A stretch of DNA of 64,000 bases from Siphonodentalium dalli. Taxonomy: Eukaryota; Mollusca; Scaphopoda; Gadilida; Siphonodentaliidae. Under the pieces are notes generated by a model. That model worked only from the letters and a program-made list of their open reading frames with translations, had not been told where the DNA came from and ran no database searches. Location: the NCBI GenBank assembly GCA_032622095.1, contig CP136066.1, positions 174,963,164 to 175,027,163 on the forward strand, written 5' to 3'. Each line of letters starts with the position of its first letter. Positions within the stretch are counted from its first letter, which is position 1. Made by a program: the position numbers and the translations under genes. Positions 25,864 to 36,969 of this stretch are shown piece by piece.

Positions 25864-26032
25864 GTGAGAATATGTTCCATGGGAAAGTCTCACACCTTGT
25901 CATTGAGAGGAAGATTCTGAGTCAGGAACTGATGGAAGCTGGTGAATCTGTGCATATGGTCTTCCTCGGCCACTATGTGTTCAATTTAGAATATGGTAAA
26001 CAAGTCAAGCTTACGATGAAGTTCACTCTGAG
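25864..26032 (+). CDS. Internal exon of an unrecognised gene (C-terminal region)
   Basis: A 169-nt exon lies between an acceptor (TTGAATTTATTCTACAG) and a donor (CTCTGAG|GTAAGAC). Read in the one open phase it gives 55 full codons beginning ENMFHGKVSHLVIERK and ending KLTMKFTL, with the last codon split AG|. The other two phases hit stops at once. It joins in frame to 26,818-26,932. I do not recognise the family. The segment is amphipathic (FLGHYVFNLEY), as in a helical tail. No upstream exon was found, so this may be the end of a gene whose body lies to the left, or a remnant of one. Confidence 0.65.
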
Positions 26033-26079
26033 GTAAGACACAAACAAGGTCAAATTGATGGTTATTAAAGCAATGCAAC

Positions 26080-26325
26080 TTTGTCAGAGATTTTATTCCT
26101 ACACTTTTCTGTCAATTTTTTGGAAACTTGGCAAAAATGTACCATATGTAGTAACATGGTAAATCAGTGCACTTGCGGTTATGAGGCAGTCTATTTTTAG
26201 TGGAGTTATCCCCTCTTTCGACTCACAAATAGTTCGCAACATTCTGAATTTTGTCCGACCTTGCATTTTCTGGTAAATTGCTTTCAAACTGTTATTTACC
26301 GCTATGCGAACCTATGCATGTGCTA
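26080..26325 (-). repeat. Bivalve-type dispersed tandem repeat, copy 2
   Basis: Carries TTATTCCTACACTTTTCTG, GGAAACTTGGC, GTGGAGTTATCCCCTCTTTCG and TTTTGTCCGACCTTGCATTT in the same order and orientation as 24,085-24,515. Confidence 0.7.
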
Positions 26326-26471
26326 TTTTGAGGTTCAGTATTAGTTAACTATTAAGATAAATCAATCTTTATTGCAGCCTTAATGTAAAGTCTTTTCAAT
26401 GAAAGTATGTCTTAGAAAAGTAACGGGATGGGATTCAGTCCAAAACAGCATAAACCCAACCGATATCCCAA

Positions 26472-26740
26472 GCTGTTGTGGAGGTCTATTCTAGTTCATA
26501 AGTGTTGTGTTGTGAGGTTTATTCTAGTTCATAAGTGTTGTGAGGTCAATTCTAGTTCATAATTGTTGTGTTGTGGAGGTCTATTCTAGTTCATAATTGT
26601 TGTGTAATGGAGGTATATTCTAGTTCATAAGTGTTGTGTTGTGATGTCTATTCTAGTTCATAACTGTTGTGTTGTGAGGTGTATTCTAGTTGATAATTGT
26701 TGTGTTGTGATATCTATTATAGATCATAATTGTTGTGTTC
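26472..26740. repeat. Minisatellite, unit about 27-38 bp, about eight copies
   Basis: Repeats of the form GAGGTCTATTCTAGTTCATA followed by ATTGTTGTGTTGTG, with unit length varying because the GTTGTG tail is itself repeated. Lies within the intron. Confidence 0.9.
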
Positions 26741-26817
26741 ACCGTACCTTGTCAACTAGCACATTATTAAGATAAAACGAGTGCCTTCGTGTCATGAATA
26801 ACCTTTATTTTCTGCAG

Positions 26818-26932
26818 ATCCGTTATGGATATTAATCCAACCAGAGGGCGGTCATCGGGGAAAATAAGCCCAATGGTGAGGAAACTGCAGACATGTCTGG
26901 ACGACAAAAGCAATAAAGGGAGGAAATCTTAA
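26818..26932 (+). CDS. Terminal coding exon of the unrecognised gene
   Basis: Follows acceptor TTTATTTTCTGCAG. Its first base completes the split codon (AG|A, Arg) from the exon ending at 26,032. The phase then runs 37 codons, SVMDINPTRGRSSGKISPMV and onward to DDKSNKGRKS, and stops at TAA 26,930-26,932. It is basic and low-complexity at the end. The open phase, matched splice sites and in-frame join make a real exon likely. The function is unknown. Confidence 0.65.
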
Positions 26933-26980
26933 GTTGATGACTGGACAACAAAGGCAATAAAGAGAAGAAATCTTAAATCG
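26897..26980 (+). repeat. 44-bp tandem duplication covering the stop codon
   Basis: CTGGACGACAAAAGCAATAA and onward to AAATCTTAA (26,897-26,932) is repeated from 26,941 as CTGGACAACAAAGGCAATAA and onward to AAATCTTAA. Both copies hold an AATAAA word (for example 26,956-26,961) and the TCTTAA stop context. Confidence 0.85.
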
Positions 26981-26989
26981 AACATAATT

Positions 26990-28240
26990 TGTTGATCGTG
27001 TGTGGAAAATCCCATGTATAGCTATAATACCTATATATATCTATTGTAGTGACATATGCAGATCACTCTTGGCTTCTGTGATAATCCACAAGCTGGCGCA
27101 ACAGAAATTTCAAAGTGGTTTCCTAAAGATAACTTGTACCCTATATTAATATTTCTTTGTCTCCAGGTGTGAAAAATATTTGGCTTGAGTCGTGGAACAT
27201 TCGCAGAGTTATATTTCGATTTAAAAAATCTATTTAGTTTCTTCACTTCGAATCATAAGGTTGTGCGTGATTTGTAATGCAACTCCACAGCACGTGTCAT
27301 CATAATAACAACATCTTATGTCACTTTTGATAGGCATGGTATTATAACTTGTCTATTTTCATGAATAAAACATGACTATTGCATCAGAAATAAGTACAAC
27401 CTCATGCAAACATAACAAAATACTGTCCATTTTGTTTCCATTGAGTTTTCATTGAGATTTATTTCGAAAAATCATATTGATCTTCTATAGCCATATAACC
27501 ACCATGACCAATGGGCCCCAGTAAATTATGGGGTGTGATGTTAAATCGGACAGCGTATCTATACGGTGTAGCAACATAACATATCTGAACTATATTTTAT
27601 CTCACGTGACTATCTAAGCCTTATCCACGATTGTATGCAGGAAGAAAATTTAAGTTTGCCCAATTAAAAGCCAAGCAATTTATTGAAGAAAATTTGACAA
27701 ACAAAAAAACAGAGTGAAAAACGATCGATAAAATATAGTAAATATTGTACGGCTTGTCGGCGACTATGCCAAAATAGTGGTCAAACAGATCAAAACAATG
27801 CTTACATGCAATGCAAATTGGTAAAATATTGTTCTATAACCTGCTATAACAGTCATATTTAACTAGAATAGCTATGGTATGTATAACTATTATAGCTGTA
27901 TATAGATGGGATTTCCCAGACCTGTTGGTATTTGATACTGGTATGTGTGTTATTTGTTTTATTGCTATTGATATATTAAAAGATTTTCTGTTATCCCTTC
28001 TCACTTAATTACACAAATTAATGATATTCTCGGTCCATTCAAATATCTGAATCAGTTTCATTCAGCACAATATAATTTCTCTCATATAGTATACATTCAA
28101 ATTTAGAAGAAAAAAAACTAGAGGTGTGACACCCAATGGGACTAAGGATACCCCCATGTTTTTAAAACACCAAGATGTTTCACATGCCAGTAAACATTTA
28201 GTTGAAATAATAAAATAACATATTCCCATTGCATGTGCAC
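26990..28240. other. No gene seen
   Basis: AT-rich sequence. Short frames (for example 27,031-27,246 minus) have no domain or splice support. No partner repeat was recognised in the window. Confidence 0.4.
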
Positions 28241-28243
28241 AAA

Positions 28244-28266
28244 CCTAACCCTAACCCTAAACCTAT
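28244..28266 (-). repeat. Short interstitial telomere-like run
   Basis: CCTAACCCTAACCCTAAACC: about three units of the TTAGGG repeat read on the minus strand, directly upstream of a bivalve-type repeat. Too short to imply a fused telomere. Confidence 0.5.
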
Positions 28267-28735
28267 TGACCGAAAAATGTAGGAATAAAAGCTCGGGCAA
28301 AATTATGCACGTTGCGTAAATGTTCTATGTCGAAAAAGGGGAATAACTCCACACACACAAAACAAAAGTCGGACAGACGTCATAATCGCAGGTGCACAGG
28401 TTCCCATGGTACTAAATATATGTGCCAAGTTTCACAAACATTGACCTAATAATGTAGGAATAAAAGCTCGGACAAAATAATGCATGTTGCAAACAAATTC
28501 TAAGTAGAAAAAGGGGGATAACTCCACCAAAACAAAAATCGGACAGACGTCATAATCGCAGGTGCATAGGTTCCCATGGTGGTTGATGTCTATGCGAAGT
28601 TTCACGGAAAATGATAAAAAAAAAACGACTGAGAAAAACTCCGGACAAATTTGTGTCCACGGACGGATGGACAGTACGGACGACGGACGGACAAGCTTAT
28701 TCCAGTATGCCCCCAGGTTGCGGGAGTATAAAACA
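28255..28735 (+). repeat. Bivalve-type dispersed tandem repeat, copy 3
   Basis: Two units about 170-184 bp apart. Each has AATGTAGGAATAAAAGCTCG, GAAAAAGGGGAATAACTCC or its variant, TCGGACAGACGTCATAATCG and AGGTTCCCATGGT. The end is CGGACAAATTTGTGTCCACG followed by GGACGGACGG words and CAGTATGCCCCCAG. This pattern is familiar from bivalve genomes (recollection, not a search). The 127-codon minus-strand frame over it is a by-product. Confidence 0.8.
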
Positions 28736-28779
28736 TTTCCCTTGATAAATGTAATTTCGTCAATAACGGTCAAATTTAA

Positions 28780-29130
28780 ATAAAAGATCACAAGATCTCC
28801 TAAAATGTACGGCATGGCGTTTTATGCTTACGTACGCTCCCACCGTAAATTTCACGGATGAGTGATAGCTTTTTTTCGCAGCTGGTACTACCGTGTTATT
28901 TACGGACAAGCGTTTTCTTTCAATAACAGATATACCGTAACAAATACCATTTGTCGTAAAATATCCGGAAAGGCGTTTCTTATTTAGATACGCAACCACC
29001 GTAAACATAACGGAAAACCGTATTCCATCCCCATACGGTAGTACAGTAAACAATACGACACAAACTGTTGGTCGCAAAAATTTTAAGGTACTTTTCTGAC
29101 AGTGTATATTGCCAAATTTGTGGAATCGAA
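28780..29130. repeat. Region rich in CCGTAA/TTACGG words
   Basis: Words such as ACCGTAAA, TTTACGG, ACCGTAAC, CATACGGTA and CCGTATT occur about ten times in both orientations within 350 bp. This looks like a decayed element with internal inverted repeats. No clear ends were found, and open frames across it are not supported as genes. Confidence 0.4.
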
Positions 29131-29630
29131 CATGACTAACGCAACAGTAGGAAACCGATAAATTGTACACTCATCGAAAAAAAATATATATCCATGTTTA
29201 CGCCTTTCCGCATCAAAAACTTCTCAAAATTTTTAGTAGAGTCTGATCCAGATCGAAATAGAGTCGGAACTAAAGAACCTAATGTGGTGAGCCCGTGGAT
29301 ATCGAAATAATGTATTGATTGACTCGATTACAGTTATTGTCTAGCCATTGGTAGTCAGGTTATAGTCAGATGGCCATTACACAACCGTCCCTTGGAAACT
29401 CATAACCACACCATTGTACACATTACTGCGGTCGACTACCGCTCTAGCCAACAGCCGTTAGTAAAGGTGGTAATTAGTTTAGTGGGCACCTGCATCTCGG
29501 TGTGTATACAAGAAGATTACTTTGCACTATCACTGGAATTAATTATGATTTTATAAAGTGGTGTTGTCGCTTATTTAAGCTTAAGATCATGTAGTTAATC
29601 AAAGGAAATAATTTTATCAATTGACCTAAT
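29131..29630. other. No gene seen
   Basis: Unique-looking AT-rich sequence between the CCGTAA-rich region and the 225/231-bp tandem array. Confidence 0.4.
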
Positions 29631-31868
29631 GCTCCGACAAATAACGCAAGATATCATAGTTTTTCGGCAGCAGATTTAATTTATATATAATTATGTCCGA
29701 CCGCCGACTCGAATAGTGCTAGTGAACCGCAGTAACTTTGAGGAATGATTTCACTGACAAACATTATTTTTTCCCCATCATATCGTATATGTTCTTGTTG
29801 GCAAAAGACAGACCTTCACGATTATGTAAAAACATCAGCTGATTTGTACAAACCAGCTCCGACAAATGACGTCAAATATCATAGTTTTTCGGCAGCAAAT
29901 TTAATTTATATATAATTATTTCCGTCCGCCGACTCGAATAGCGGTCGTGGACCGCAGTTGCTTTGAGCAATGATTTCACTGACAAACATTATTTTTACCC
30001 CATCATGTCGTATATATTCTTGTTGGCAAAAGACAGACCTTCACGATTATATAAAAACATCAGCTGATTTGTACAAACCAGCTCCGATAAATGACGCCAA
30101 ATATCATAGTTTTTCGGCAGCAAATTTAATTTATATATAATTATGTCCGTCCGCCGACTCGACTATATAGCGGTAGTGAACCGCAGTTGCTTTGAGGAAT
30201 GATTTCACTGACAAACATTATTTTTTCCCCATCATGTCGTATATGTTCTTGTTGGCAAAAGACAGACGGTCACGATTATGTAAAAACATCAGCTGATTTG
30301 TACAAACCAGCTCCGATAAATGACGCCAAATATCATAGTTTTTCGGCAGCAAATTTAATTTATATATAATTATTTCCGTCCGCCGACTCGAATAGCGGTA
30401 GTGGACCGCAATTGCTTTGAGCAATGATCTCACTGACAAACATAATTTTTTCCCCATCATATTGTATATATTCTTCTTGGCAAAAGACAGACCTTCGTGA
30501 ATATGTAAAAACATCAGCTGATTTGTACAAACCAGCTCCGATAAATGACGCCAAATATCATAGTTTTTCGGCAGCAAATTTAATTTATATATAATTATGT
30601 CCGAGTCCGTCCGCCGACTCGAATAGCGGTAGTGGACCGCAGTTGCTTTGAGCAATGATTTCACTGACAAACATTATTTTTACCCCATCATGTCGTATAT
30701 ATTCTTGTTGGCAAAAGACAGACCTTCACGATTATATAAAAACATCAACTGATTTGTACAAACCAGCTCCGACAAATGACGCCAAATATCATAGTTTTTC
30801 GGCAGCAAATTTAATTTATATATAATTATTTCCGTCCGCCGACTCGAATAGCGGTAGTGGACCGCAGTTGCTTTGAGCAATGATTTCACTGACAAACATT
30901 ATTTTTACCCCATCATGTCGTATATATTCTTGTTGGCAAAAGACAGACCTTCACGATTATATAAAAACATCAACTGATTTGTACAAACCAGCTCCGACAA
31001 ATGACGCCAAATATCATAGTTTTTCGGCAGCAAATTTAATTTATATATAATTATTTCCGTCCGCCGACTCGAATAGCGGTAGTGGACCGCAGTTGCTTTG
31101 AGCAATCGGATTTCACTGACAAACATTATTTTTTCCCCATCATGTCGTATATATTCTTGTTGGCAAAAGACAGACCTTCACGATTATATAAAAACATCAG
31201 CTGATTTGTACAAACCAGCTCCGATAAATGACGCCAAATATCATAGTTTTTCGGCAGCAAATTTAATTTATATATAATTATGTCCGAGTCCGTCCGCCGA
31301 CTCGAATAGCGGTAGTGGACCGCAGTTGCTTTGAGCAATGATTTCACTGACAAACATTATTTTTTCCCCATCATGTTGTATATATTCTTGTTGGCAAAAG
31401 ACAGACCTTCACGATTATATAAAAACATCAACTGATTTGTACAAACCAGCTCCGATAAATAACGCCAAATATCATAGTTTTTCGGCAGCAAATTTAATTT
31501 ATATATAATTATGTCCGAGTCCGTCCGCCGACTCGAATAGCGGTAGTGAACCGCAGTTGCTTTGAGCAATGATTTCACTGACAAACATTATTTTTTCCCC
31601 ATCATATCGTATATGTTCCTGTTGGCAAAAGACAGACCTTCGTGAATATGTAAAAACATCAGCTGATTTGTACAATCCAGCTCCGATAAATGACGCCAAA
31701 TATCATAGTTTTTCGGCAGCAAATTTAATTTATATATAATTATGTCTTTCCGCCGACTCGGTCACTCGGATAGTGGTAGTGAACCGCTGTAACTTTAAGC
31801 AATGATTTCACCGACAACCATTATTTTTCCCCCATCATATTATGTACCGACTTGTTGGCAAAAGACAT
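29631..31868. repeat. Tandem array, 225/231-bp unit, about ten copies
   Basis: TCATAGTTTTTCGGCAGCA recurs at 29,654, 29,879, 30,104, 30,333, 30,558, 30,789, 31,014, 31,241, 31,472 and 31,703, with spacings of 225 to 231 bp. Most length differences come from a six-base TCCGAG insert near TATGTCCGTCCGCC. The outermost copies are the most diverged. A minus-strand frame of about 75 codons per unit stays open in several units, and once across two (30,218-30,670), because most spacings are multiples of three. Other copies break it (227 and 229 bp spacings). It is probably non-coding. Confidence 0.95.
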
Positions 31869-34591
31869 ATATACAATAATAGACTGAAATGTGCGCCCCA
31901 TTCTAGAAGGTCGTTCCAGAAATCGAGTCCGAAAGTGGATAATTTGACGACTGAAGTAATGTGTCCTACTGCATGCAATTATGAGTTTCCAGGGGCAGTA
32001 TTGCGATGGATTTTAAAACATAGTTCAAGTTTTGATACAAATTCTGCCGATCTTTCTCAGATATAAATAAAAGTTAAACGGTACTCTTTTTTTAATTAAC
32101 AGATAAGATAATCAAAATCTATGCTCCTAACTTCAAAGATATACCAACAATATGCGACTAGTTTAACAATTGCACAAATTCTGAACGGCTGTCAGGAGTC
32201 AGGACAGGCGGTGCATCAACAAAGTAATTACTTACGTAACGGTAATCCCTTTGTATTGTCGGCACTTACACACCAGACGGAATCACACGTCTAGTTTATT
32301 AGGTGAGTTTACTGGCAGTACCCGAATATTCGCCGATTGTTGATTCCGGCGCTGTAAATGTTTATTAGGCCACTAATACCCGAACAGTATATATATTGTG
32401 CTACTTAGGTTGTGGATACGATCATCACAGTCTGCAATACACCAGGTTGGCACGGGTTCTAACCCCGACATGGGCGAAAATCTGAATCGATTTTCATGCC
32501 ACCGCTTCAAGTTGATTTGTTGAGGAATACCCCAATGTGCCATTCCGATCGATAAATGGACATTTCGATAAGAGATGGGTATTTGTTCACGCTCACTAAA
32601 TTAAGCGCATATGACACCGCGGCTGAATGAATAATCATACTGAGTTTGTGTCTCCATAACTTTGATGTATTGGGAAAGGATAATGCATGAACCATAGATG
32701 TGTCTTATAATTTATTTATACTTCAGATAATATGACTTGAACATTCTTACATAAACGTTTCATGCTTGCCGAACAAATATATACACTATACACAAAGAAC
32801 AAAATATATAAATTAACTATTATCTAGATATATACTGTGCAATAAGAATAAGTGATTTCACATTTACGACTAACCATGAAATATATCAAAGGTAAGCTTT
32901 TATATTTTAAAACAATACAAAATAACTCATTATGAAGCACTATAAACTATTGCTTTTAAAATGTAAAAGCTTAATTACCTTTGAAGTTTAATGGCGGGTT
33001 CCTGTGATTGCAAAGATGCATAGCATTCGGATTATTTCCAACTCATGCATGTTTGTGAACATATTTGAATGTTATGTACCCATACAATTAACTTGTATTC
33101 AACTTAATTCCAAATACGAACACAACGTTTTATATGGGGGAGCGATCCCCGTGACAGTCGAGATAAATTTATAAAAGGCAGACTCGGATAGATTGTGGGC
33201 TTAAAGAAATTTCCAACATTTAGAAGTTAGTCAATAAGCGGCGGCCTTTTGAACAATGCAGACATGGATGTGACTGTATCAAGGTCACGGTGATGATACA
33301 TTATCCGTGAATGCTTTGTTATATATATATACTATTCATATAATTATGAACATAGTATTACAATTTTGGTCCAAAATGTTATAATTCAAGCATGTACAAG
33401 CTAAAATTGTGACAGTTAGTAACTTGTTCAACCTTTGGTTTGAGAAACATATACGGTTATGTAAGTTCTGAGTGAAAATGGGGGGGGGGTGTCACTCTTT
33501 TTACTTTCAACGCTGTACCTGCATTAATTTTTTGGCGCTGTAATGGATATTTGCATGGAAATCCCAATTGAATGTTATCACACGAGCTCGCTCTGACACA
33601 ATCCGAGGAATCTCAACGAACCGGTATTGTCTGTCTTAATTTTCCTGTTAGTCAAGGCATGAGAGCACCATATCGGATTGTTAATGGGGCATTAAACACT
33701 CGTGTATCACAATCGCCCTAAAGAGCTGCAAATTCTGCACATTTTATTTTTATTTTGGATGACCCTGAAATGACGAGAAACAAATAAAGTATAAAATCGA
33801 GGGACTCAACTCCACTTTTCGAAATGAATTAAAACTCGTGAAAAACAGCAACAGATATCAGACAGGATTTGTTCATTTCGGCATCCATGAAAGAATTTAT
33901 GACTGGCCTGAAATTTCTTGATAGCAGTTTGTTTGATAATAGCTTATAACTACTCACTTGTCTCGCCTGTTGAAATTGTCCAATCGCGCGCAGGCGACTA
34001 ATGCTATCAATGATTGGTGTGACCATGTAAAATACATGGATTTTACATACAGAAATTACATGCATGTGTGTATCCACCCTAATGACAGCTACTAATGAGT
34101 ACAAGGAATAAATCGTATCTAAGTTTTGTATTCCCCAAATGTATTACAAAAATCATAGCTAGCGGCTTCAACTTTACAAATACGGTGCATGTGTGATGTG
34201 AGATCAAAGTCGGCAATAATAATGTCAATTAATATCAAATGATATTTTACGCCCGTAAGCATTATATTGGGCAGTATGCGAATAATATGTCGGAGTCATC
34301 ATGCATAAAACTGTAATGCGGGATGTCTATAAAAGACCATAATTGTGGCGTTATAATTTTTTAATATTCGGTACAAAAAAACAATATTAAATTCGTTACA
34401 AAAAAATGTGACATCTGTTTTTCATGTCATTTGCTATTCAAAACTCAGCTAACCTATCAATCCGCAGAATGGGATCTGTTGCCGGGCGGCAAAAGTAGCC
34501 TTTGATCGCACAGGCTATTTTCTGATTAGTTGACGATGTCAGATGGCCTGCTTTCATTTTTCTAATTGGTCAAGCAAAATTTGACATAAAA
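31869..34591. other. No gene seen apart from a hairpin
   Basis: AT-rich sequence with a G9-10 run near 33,481. GGTTCTAACCCC near 32,456 looks like a tRNA B box, but no A box or cloverleaf fits around it. Minus-strand frames at 32,507-32,695 and 33,829-34,104 lack domains. Confidence 0.4.
32886..32985. repeat. Imperfect hairpin of about 100 bp
   Basis: TCAAAGGTAAGCTTTTATAT and TTTTAAAAC on the left return inverted as GCTTTTAAAATGTAAAAGC and TTAATTACCTTTGA on the right, across a loop of about 37 bp. Probably a small MITE remnant. Confidence 0.65.
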
Positions 34592-34692
34592 GTACTCACC
34601 TGGCATTATTTCTTGTCGTGCATTTAATTTAATTGTTATAAATATATATCACAATTAAATTAAATGCACGGCATGAAATAATGCCTGAGTAC
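34592..34692. repeat. Near-perfect hairpin of 101 bp (MITE-like)
   Basis: GTACTCACCTGGCATTATTTC followed by TGCATTTAATTTAATTGT is answered by ACAATTAAATTAAATGCACG and GAAATAATGCC, ending CTGAGTAC. The arms are about 42-45 bp with a few mismatches around a 14-bp AT loop. The ends GTAC/GTAC are palindromic. Confidence 0.85.
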
Positions 34693-36110
34693 AAACTGCA
34701 CACTTTGTGGCAGATCTGACCCTTGATGGGACAACCATCTTGCCTCCCTTTGAGGTTTCTATTACTCTTCCTCTATTAGGGGCAGAATTGGAGGCAACTG
34801 AACTAAAACTATAACTGTTGCTATAACAATTATTGAAAGTTCTCCAACAAAAAAATGCCGCACTATGAAATTATTGTTATGTAAACAGAACTGTTACAGT
34901 GATTTGTCAACAACTTAGTAGTGAAATAAGTTCGATTACTTTAGTCGAAAATATTATTAGATTATTTCTCAATGCTTTGAGCTTTTCCAATGCCATTTGT
35001 TTGGTATCTTATTGGATTAATTTAATTTACTCAGTAATGCCATTCTGACTGTAACAGTAATGTTCACATAACAATGGTTTTGTGAAGTTAAATCTCGTCA
35101 TTGACTCATTGGACAGTTGTTCAAGTTAATAATGACAATTAGAACATTGCAGAAAGTGAACACCATCCATACTTTTTATATCTAAATCCTAAGTTGTGAG
35201 ATATAACCAATCTCATAAGTTTATGCTGACATCCATCTCAGCCTGGTGGCCAGTTTTACCAGAAATTAATTGGTGTTATGCGCCAGAATACGCCAAACGT
35301 GAAACCTTAAAGAGCGTTTCAAAAGTTTTAACCGTAAATTATTAACGAAAATACGCCCCCACTGAACTCTATATTAACTGATGATTATATCATTATAATA
35401 AATATATATTGTTCTCACTTCCCACAAACTGGGATAGAAATTTTACAAATCCAAATTACAAATTTAAATTAAATCCTGCTGAAATTGAATACTTAATAAA
35501 GTCTCATAGAATTTTAAAAGGTCGGCTGGCTAAAGCTAAAAAATGTGTACGGTTAACCTTAAGTGTGTATAATTCGGGCAGAAATGTGAAAAAATACTGT
35601 AATATACATTAATTTGCACCTGAAATACCATTCAATTTGCCTGAATCGATTGAGCTTTCAAAACGTTGGGAGGGGCTGCAGCCATCCAAGCCCCACTCCC
35701 GGCCCATGCGGCTATGATGCAATGCAGTTCACTTGTTCTGTCTTGCTTAACATTTTTCGACCGGCAGATCGATACTAGTATACGAATATATAATATTATT
35801 ATAATTTGAGTGTTTACCGTCCGATTTTTGTAACTGACGAGTCAAACTATACAGAAATTGTTGTATATTTAACAATGCATAGTTGATTTAGAAGTTTGAG
35901 CGCACACTGAAAAGATAACATTTTAACTAGGAATCTCCAGAGTCTCGTGTCATGTTACGCAATGTTTATTCAAACAACGGCTGGTACCCGCGAGGCCGCG
36001 ACAGCAGGCTACTCAAGGGGAATAACTCTATCTGCTTATATGATACTATATCCTATCGCGGTAGCCTTACCAGGGGACAGTTGTGTAATGCTTAGCAACA
36101 ATTTTCAGGA
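34693..36110. other. No gene seen
   Basis: A 67-codon frame at 35,409-35,612 starts at TTG and has no domain. AGGGGAATAACTC near 36,017 recalls the bivalve-type repeat but is too short to assign. Confidence 0.4.
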
Positions 36111-36258
36111 TTAACGTTACCGGCCGGACAAAAGTACCAAATTTGGCATGGAGTTTCTTTTCGACCTATCTATTGATTTTATCCGTGGAACCCACTTGAT
36201 CGGTTCCGATTTTCCAAGATGGCGGCCAAAATCCAAGATGGCCGCCAGAAAAAAAGAA
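36111..36258 (+). repeat. Left terminal inverted repeat
   Basis: Starts TTAACGTTACCGGCCGG and ends with two tandem TCCAAGATGGCSGCC words and an A-rich tract. Differs from the right copy by a few substitutions and a short indel (GTGGAACCCACTTG versus GTGGAAAACTTG). Confidence 0.9.
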
Positions 36259-36727
36259 AAACTACTATAATTTTGGAACTTCTGTCTGTTTGTTGTTTGT
36301 ATATCATATAAGCGTCATGTGTATCAGATACAGGATATCAAGTAATGTCTGAAGATGGCCTAGTTTAAAAAGCAAAACCTGCAATTATCTCTCAACTTTA
36401 CATGTATACTATGTACATGTATATTTGACTCATCTAGCCAACAATTAAACTCCATTTTAGTTTACAAGCTTTATGTCGCTTAATATACTCCAACATGACC
36501 ATCAGACTAATGTAGGAGATATATTACTACACTGAATTATGGATGGAAAGCACATTAGCAGTGCCCACAGGCATTGTTTGGCAACTTCAGGGTGACAGTG
36601 AATTGACAGAATTTGCTATCTAAGGGTAAAATCCACGGGAATGGTCATCGGACCGCTTTTGAGAACGCCCGAGCACTCCTTTTCCATGCCCCTGTCATCG
36701 TCCTTGGCAGGGGGTGCATAACACAAT

Positions 36728-36860
36728 CCATATTTGGTATTGTTAACCTAATAACGCTCTTTATTCTGTCCATATTTGCGCCTACGGCTGTTTGCAAGCT
36801 ATTTTCCATATTTGGTTTTGTTCACCGAAAAACGCTCTTTATTCTGTCCATATTTGGAAG
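36728..36860 (+). repeat. Short tandem duplication in the transposon leader
   Basis: CCATATTTGGTATTGTT and AACGCTCTTTATTCTGTCC recur 79 bp downstream as CCATATTTGGTTTTGTT and AACGCTCTTTATTCTGTCC. Confidence 0.8.
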
Positions 36861-36969
36861 CTGAATCTATCAGTGCACATGGGCACCTTGTTTCAACATT
36901 ACAGTATCCTATCCATTTCTTTTCAGATAAAGCAATATGGAGCTAGACTTTAGCCGATGCATTATCTGA

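Larger units (their letters stand above)
26033..26817 (+). other. Intron of the unrecognised gene
   Basis: Begins GTAAGACACA and ends TTTATTTTCTGCAG. It holds a diverged bivalve-type repeat (26,080-26,325) and a minisatellite (26,472-26,740). Confidence 0.6.

Noticed and set aside
28432-29170. Two overlapping 127- and 136-codon minus-strand frames as genes
   Set aside because: They lie over dispersed repeat and CCGTAA-rich sequence, with no domain or splice support.
30218-31584. Minus-strand 71-150 codon frames in the 225/231-bp array as a gene family
   Set aside because: Units with 227- and 229-bp spacing break the frame and there is no start or promoter context; kept only as a finding to test.
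32400-32500. tRNA gene or tRNA-derived SINE
   Set aside because: Only a B-box-like GGTTCTAACCCC is present; no A box, cloverleaf or repeat copy was found.
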